This document shows, piece by piece, positions 58,630 to 64,000 of a stretch of DNA of 64,000 nt; the stretch's first letter is position 1; the number at the start of each line of letters is the position of its first letter. The notes beneath the pieces were generated by a model, which saw only the letters and a program-made list of their open reading frames with translations, was not told the origin of the DNA and did no database searches. Origin of the DNA: Anisakis pegreffii (taxonomy: Eukaryota > Nematoda > Chromadorea > Rhabditida > Anisakidae); NCBI GenBank assembly GCA_035041965.1, contig JAPYMA010000520.1:124001-188000 (forward strand), in the 5' to 3' direction. A program made the position numbers and the translations under genes.

Positions 58630-60023
58630 TACTTCTGTTTCGTTTATCACACTCATTGATCCACCATTTACGCATGTGCTCAATGTTTGATGCTTGACTG
58701 TACGGCTCCAGTACACAAATTTGTAAGGTTCTTCCCGAAAACATGGCTCATTTATTATCGTGTAATGAATATTTTTTTGAAAATCTTATCGCACTAATGT
58801 ACGATGATTATTTTTCTGTTGTATTTTTTATAATTGCGAATGTTTCATTCATTGCGAGCTTCATAAAAATACTGTGAGAATGTAGATTTGTTTTTCGTAG
58901 TGTATTTGTTCAGTTTTGCATTCGTTTTCATTTGTTAATCAGCAGTCATTCATTCTTTCCGACTGCACTTCTTTCGAATCAGTATGATATTTCCGTTTGT
59001 GGTGATATCCCCTGCCGTTTCTCGAATCCATCGGGTGATTGATTGGAAGCAGAACGCATTGATAAAGATCTGGTCAGTTAAACAATCACAATGTTTTCAC
59101 TGAGCACAGATTTGTTCACCATTGTTCGGTCGGTTCCGATGAATCATCGTCGTCATCAAACACTATCATTCTATCCCTTCCATTATCAGAAGTGAACAAC
59201 GTTCATTTCTTTTTATGCTCCCATTTCTTGCAAATAATATCACTGATCGAGTCTCAACACAACAGTTAAATTGTATAATATTCCTACAATCTCACAGTTA
59301 CATACTTTCTTCTTCTTATTATTATTCTTCTACCGTATTACTCGAATCAAGTTGCAATATAAACTCCAATATCTCGTTATTTAGATGCTTCATTTGAATC
59401 AACATCATTCTGCCTCGTTGAAACTCCCTTTGACGCTTTACGTTGTTTTACTGTTCCTGTTATGAGTGTTCTTGATAGATTCATCAGTTACGTTGTAGCA
59501 TATTACTACCGTACAGTCATAATATTAAAATTCAGATAGGTTATTGAGACGATGTAAAAATTGATGTTCATCTGCAGCTTATAATTTTCATTGTTTATTC
59601 GATTGTGTTCGCAATATTTGTTTGTTATTTCGACTCTGTGATCTAAGAGTTGTTCTATGGTAATATTTGTAAATCTCGTTGATAAAACCTTTTAAATCAT
59701 GACGGCACCGTTCTCTGCACAACCTTGCGTGTGTATGTGTATCCGGCTTATTTAGGCTTGTCTCCAACTGTGATCACCTAAATATTTTCACTATTAGATT
59801 GAACCATCAATCAGATTCACGCCAGTCACGAACTGGTTCTCACTATTGGATAGCAATATAAACGACTGATCATATCGAAGTGACAGGTCTTACTGACTTG
59901 AAGGAAAAAATGGAATAGGTGAGGATGGGTCATACAGTTGGGAGCAACATGGAAAATTGACAGAGGTAAACATGTCTGATATCTAGCCTCACTAACGAAC
60001 GTATATATGAGATCAGCATTTGA
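58630..60023. other. Intergenic region downstream of GAP-2
   Basis: T-rich, no exon or RNA gene recognised. Confidence 0.6.
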
Positions 60024-61207
60024 TATGGTTGCATATTTGAGATCATCACAGAAAATTCATCCAAAAAGCCGGAAAAAATTTATCCGATAAAGAATTTCGT
60101 GAGGGTATCTAAAATCACGTTTTTTCATTCCAACAACAATTTTACGCAAATTTCACTTCCGCCATTGTTGCGAGGGGTGCGTGAAATCAGCATAAAAATT
60201 GAAATGTTTCGAACAATACGATGGGATGAAGGCAATGAGACAAAATAAGAATCAACGCTGAAGAGCCGAGTGAGTTCTTTTCGATACCAAAGTTTTGAAT
60301 AAATATTCGCCAAATAGCCTTAAGCGATGACAGTTTATGTGAGCCAGTCAAGTTGGGTGAATTCATCAATGACGAAACATTTCGGACGCTTTGTAAAATA
60401 TCGGCTCATAGAATTGACGCTATCACACACGAGGAATGTTGAAATTGCCAAAATTGCAAAGACTGAATAATCTCATACTAACAACCGGCAACTACCCAAA
60501 TCGATCGAAATTTTGCAACCAACCGCAAATAACGCGGAATCGGCGATGGAAACTGGCCTGAAAGTTATCAGCGAATACGCGAATTCACTACGCATGAAAT
60601 TGAATCGCACGAATGCGGTGATCACTCGATTCGGAATTGCACAGCAACTGAAAAAAAGTGGAACAGATTAGAAATGTTGAAATGAATAAGGCAAAGATAA
60701 ATATTTTGACAAGAGCCCCTAATAGCCAACTGATCTTCTGGCTGCATTTTGATGCGATTTTGAGATGTTCCAAAGTTTATATGACGTGGAAACTATCTGC
60801 TCAGTCATAGATGCAGGAGAAATCGAGCTGTTGATAAGTATCCTTATAGCATCACTCCTCACCACCTTTTTTACGTTCAAAATGACCGCTTCGAAAAAAT
60901 TTCTACAGTCTGTCGTAAAATTCGCATTCTAGACCATTCATAGCCATACAGACGATGTGAGGCAAAAACAAATGGTTGGATATCCACACGTTAGCATAAA
61001 TAGAGCTTAAAAAGTTTCTTAAACACTGGTCATCGATTATAACAAGTACATTTCTGAAAATTTGTTAATCCACTCGAATCACAACCGAAGTGTAAAGATA
61101 CATCAAATTCACGCATCATTCCGAAGCAATTATGCACAACAAAATTCAAGTGCTACATAACAACACTGCTAAATCATCTCCTAATTATGCCGGATATCGT
61201 GGAATTC
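60024..61207 (+). pseudogene. Stretch of broken coding-like frames (possible decayed element)
   Basis: Four open runs follow each other on the + strand in shifting frames: 60024-60245 (74 codons), 60299-60439 (47), 60369-60668 (ATG, 33 codons, TAA, then 66 codons to TAG) and 61058-61207 (50). The peptides look like normal protein, for example KLGEFINDETFRTLCKISAH and SAMETGLKVISEYANSLRMK. The strand is richer in A than its T-rich surroundings. Stops and frame changes suggest a decayed gene or mobile-element fragment. I do not recognise the family and found no terminal repeats. Confidence 0.3.
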
Positions 61208-61813
61208 TAAACATATCAACACTCTGTATGACTCAGTGATTGCGATTGATAATGTATCAAGCAGAATCATGCAGAATTTGATGCATGTCGTATGACATTT
61301 TATGATGCGTATATTAAAATTGATTGTTCCTTTGGACACATAAGAAAAATTACCATTTTAAACAATTAAATGTTCTCTGAATCTCATCTCTATATCATAC
61401 GAAATAATTAAAGTTGAAGACTGAATTGAGACCATATAAAAACGTTGACTGCAGTAATACGCATGTGCCTTACAATTAGATATTTCAGTAAAACTGTGTG
61501 ATATCCGTCAAAAGCGGGTATGAACAGCAGCTGTAAAATATTCAATAATAGTTGACTGAGGAAGGAATTTGTCATGTTTAGAAGTTATTATCTTCGGCAC
61601 CCTTCAGAAAATGCGTTCTCTTAATGTGGTTGTAATTTACTCATTGGTGTAATGTGTATGTTCCGATAACTGCGGTATATTAATGAATAATTTTGCCGTT
61701 TTGTTGTGCCTTTTATGTGCAAACGAGATATGGTTTAATTCAACGGGATGGTGGGTGATATACGAAGCAAAGTAGGGCATGATCACCATTGAACAAACTT
61801 CGAATTTGCGAAG

Positions 61814-61883
61814 GGCGGAGATATCGAACCGATAGACGGATTGAGAAGAATAACGACGAATCGATTACGATTCGTTCGGCTCC
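61814..61883 (+). CDS. Exon-like segment of an unidentified downstream gene (part 1)
   Basis: Frame RRYRTDRRIEKNNDESITIR-SA ends at a consensus donor GTAAGT (61884) in phase 2. The frame is open 5' to a TGA at 61778, and the only acceptor after that TGA is a poor GCGAAG at 61813. The opposite strand carries a competing 51-codon ATG frame. GC is higher than in the surroundings. See the partner at 62376. Confidence 0.25.
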
Positions 61884-62239
61884 GTAAGTGTTCGTCATTC
61901 TCCAGAACGCCTTGTTGATTCAAAGATTACTGAATGTTATCGTTATCCTTCAAACTTATGAAAATTTTCCTTTCCAATTTCTATCCAATATATTTCCTGA
62001 TGATTTTTTGTTTTTTGTGTATTGTTGTGCATAATAGGTGCAACAAAACGACAACCTTATCCGATATGTTCATTTATATGGAATAAAAATCCAGTTATCG
62101 AGAATGCATTTGTTCAGTCTTTGTATGAATCTGTTCAAAAAATAACATTGATTAACGACTGGTGGGAAAACCCGTGGATAAACCCTGATATTATTCCGCT
62201 TCATGTGTTTGTTTAAAGCAATAATCACTTAATTACAGC

Positions 62240-62263
62240 AATAATAATAATAATAATAATAAT
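62240..62263 (+). repeat. (AAT)8 microsatellite
   Basis: Eight AAT units. The 15-bp word AATAATCACTTAATT occurs just before the array (62220-62234) and again across its end (62258-62272), as if a duplication flanked the expansion. Confidence 0.8.
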
Positions 62264-62375
62264 CACTTAATTCCGCATAAACTTTTCGAACTTCTTAAAT
62301 TAAATTTTAGCTCTCGCTTGGCACGAACTTAAAGGATGATTGGTTCTGCCATAGTTTTTTGTTTTTCGTTCGCAG

Positions 62376-62460
62376 GCGAGTAGGTGTTAAGGATGCGCTG
62401 TACTCAAAGCCTGCTTCTAAATTTCGTCAGACAGATCTTGATGGAATTGATTCGGAATGA
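62376..62460 (+). CDS. Exon-like terminal segment (part 2)
   Basis: After acceptor TTCGTTCGCAG (62375), one base then RVGVKDALYSKPASKFRQTD and LDGIDSE to TGA (62458-62460). It needs an upstream phase-2 exon, which the segment ending at 61883 supplies (CC+G = P). GAP-2 exons 15-19 also end in phase 2, so it could instead be an alternative GAP-2 terminus. Product unknown. Confidence 0.35.
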
Positions 62461-64000
62461 TTTGGTGTATTCTTAAGATGATTATCAACCTTCCGTTAGA
62501 GCACCATGAATCCTTTGACTGAACGATCACACCCATTGCGTGCATGTTATCATTATTCTGCGTATTTTATCATTGTTTCGTCTTCATTAATGTTCCTGTT
62601 CCACACTTTTGGCTATCTTTTCTATTCTGTTCTATTCCGCCATTCAGTTGTTTCGTTCTTCGCGTACTTCTTTCTGGAACAGTTGTTTTCTAGTCATTGG
62701 AACAGAACAAGAATGGAACAGAAATAGAATAATTTGACTGGAATAGAAACATCACTAGTCGTCACAACGCATCACAACTATACGTCCAAATAAATGCGTA
62801 AGAATGTAGATCATAAGGAAAGCGCAATTTACCCTAAGGCGCTTCGTCCTGTTTCAATATCCCTTTCGTTGGGATCATAAATTTCATTCAACAGAACATA
62901 CCTACTACGTTGCGCTACCAAACATTACTGAAACGGATGTTGATTGTTATCTGCTGATGCTCAACAAAAGCATAATCATGCTCTTACTGTTCTATGCGCT
63001 CCACTTCTTCGTGAGCTTTTTTTGACTGAAATTCTGATCTTTGATGCGCAAAAAATCGAAATGTAGTGAAAACTAATTTACCATTTTAAAATAAAGTTCA
63101 ACAGAGGAAATTATTTTTCCTTCGGCTTTCATTGATACAGCCGTTACTGATTCACTGATACAGCCACTGGGAACTATTTTGCTTATTCGAATTCAACAAT
63201 CAAAAAAGCCATCTTTCTTTCAAGCGATCAAATGACTTGATGATTTCTCTGAATGAAATTCAACTAACGATCTTGTTTGCATCCTTGTGAGCAGCGGATT
63301 TTCAACTAGTAGAGTTCCACCACTTGTGGATTGCTCTTTCAAACCATCATGCAATATTAAAATTCAAATTCTCGAATTACCGATGTCTTTTTGATCCATA
63401 ATAAATTTATATAAATTCAGCCCATCATCAGATTGCATCAGACTCTTCCGGCTGCGGTTGTCTTCGTCGCTTCGGTGTTTCACTAAAATCCCTCCTCAAT
63501 CTATCATTAATCTCATGAATAAAGTCTAAGAAAATCGAACAATTGGTTTATTGATGAAGGAGTGTTTTCATCATTTCATCAATAACATCGAATCACTTCC
63601 TTATGATCGAACGAACAGCTCAAAATGAACACTGCATTATCATAAACGAAATGAGAAGTGAAAATAAATCAGTATTAACTTCCCAACCTCCGTACCTATC
63701 TATATGATATCCTCATAATCCTGGCGGGGGGAAAGAGACAGGAATTTCCCTCCTTGTACAATCATATTTATGTAAGATTAAAATCGCACGTAATCGCTCT
63801 GATATTGAGTATAACGTATTTCTTCTACTATTCCTAGTATTTTCTGAGGGGCGTTATAAAAATCTACGCTGAGCTGTAGTGAAATTTGTTCGATCTGTTG
63901 AGTGAGGCAGTGACGATTAAGAAAAGCAACTCTTCGTGAGTTAAGTGAATGAAACTGGATGTCAGTGGTATTTTATTGCATCATTCGTGTGGATGTGTTC
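62461..64000. other. 3' end of window, no gene seen
   Basis: Chance reading frames only. AATAAA at about 62790 could serve the exon-like segment at 62376. TGATACAGCC is repeated near 63130-63165. Confidence 0.55.

Noticed and set aside
61731..61745. GGTTTAATT, like the start of the nematode spliced leader
   Set aside because: The next bases diverge from the SL1 sequence and no donor or Sm site follows.
62038..62218. ORF ATKRQPYPICSFIWNK... considered as an exon between the two downstream segments
   Set aside because: It ends in a stop and has no donor of fitting phase; the acceptor before it is weak.

Overview
The window looks like nuclear DNA from a nematode. The genome is AT-rich, introns are long and low in repeats, and most acceptors are the short nematode type (TTTCAG, TTGCAG, TTTACAG) without a long pyrimidine tract. 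Long introns and low gene density suggest a large-genome parasitic lineage such as an ascarid relative; that placement is inference only.

One gene dominates, on the + strand. It encodes a Ras GTPase-activating protein of the SynGAP/DAB2IP/nGAP family, the counterpart of C. elegans GAP-2. I assembled 21 exons common to the long forms (24233-58174) plus first exons, by matching donor and acceptor phases and the family's conserved blocks. The reference form, starting at 16594, joins into an uninterrupted frame of about 1264 codons. Its order is: N-terminal head, KRTKS/SHESLLS family linker, C-terminal half of a PH domain (35662-35785), C2 domain (47474-52213), RasGAP domain with arginine finger (52340-54546), long polar tail, short C-terminal coiled coil, stop at 58172-58174 and AATAAA at 58341.

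Region by region: 1-24232 is mostly non-coding but holds several small first-exon candidates (2807, 10624, 16594, 19261, 22868), all ending in the phase that exon 2 needs. The first of these sits behind a clear TATA box. 24233-35785 carries the linker and PH exons, with a further internal first exon at 32561. 35786-47473 is an 11.7 kb intron between the PH and C2 exons. 47474-54546 is the dense C2/GAP block, interrupted by a 4.2 kb intron that holds a candidate first exon (51834) for a short, nearly GAP-only isoform. 54762-58174 encodes the disordered tail and coiled coil. 58347-64000 lies downstream of the gene. It contains an A-rich stretch of broken reading frames (60024-61207) and two exon-like pieces (61814-61883 and 62376-62460) that join in phase to a stop.

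The most interesting feature is the layout: many small, phase-matched alternative first exons spread over about 50 kb feed one RasGAP catalytic core. If real, they would give isoforms with a membrane anchor, cysteine-rich heads, a replaced linker, or no PH and C2 domains. I saw no tRNA, rRNA, spliced-leader gene, CRISPR array or intact transposon.
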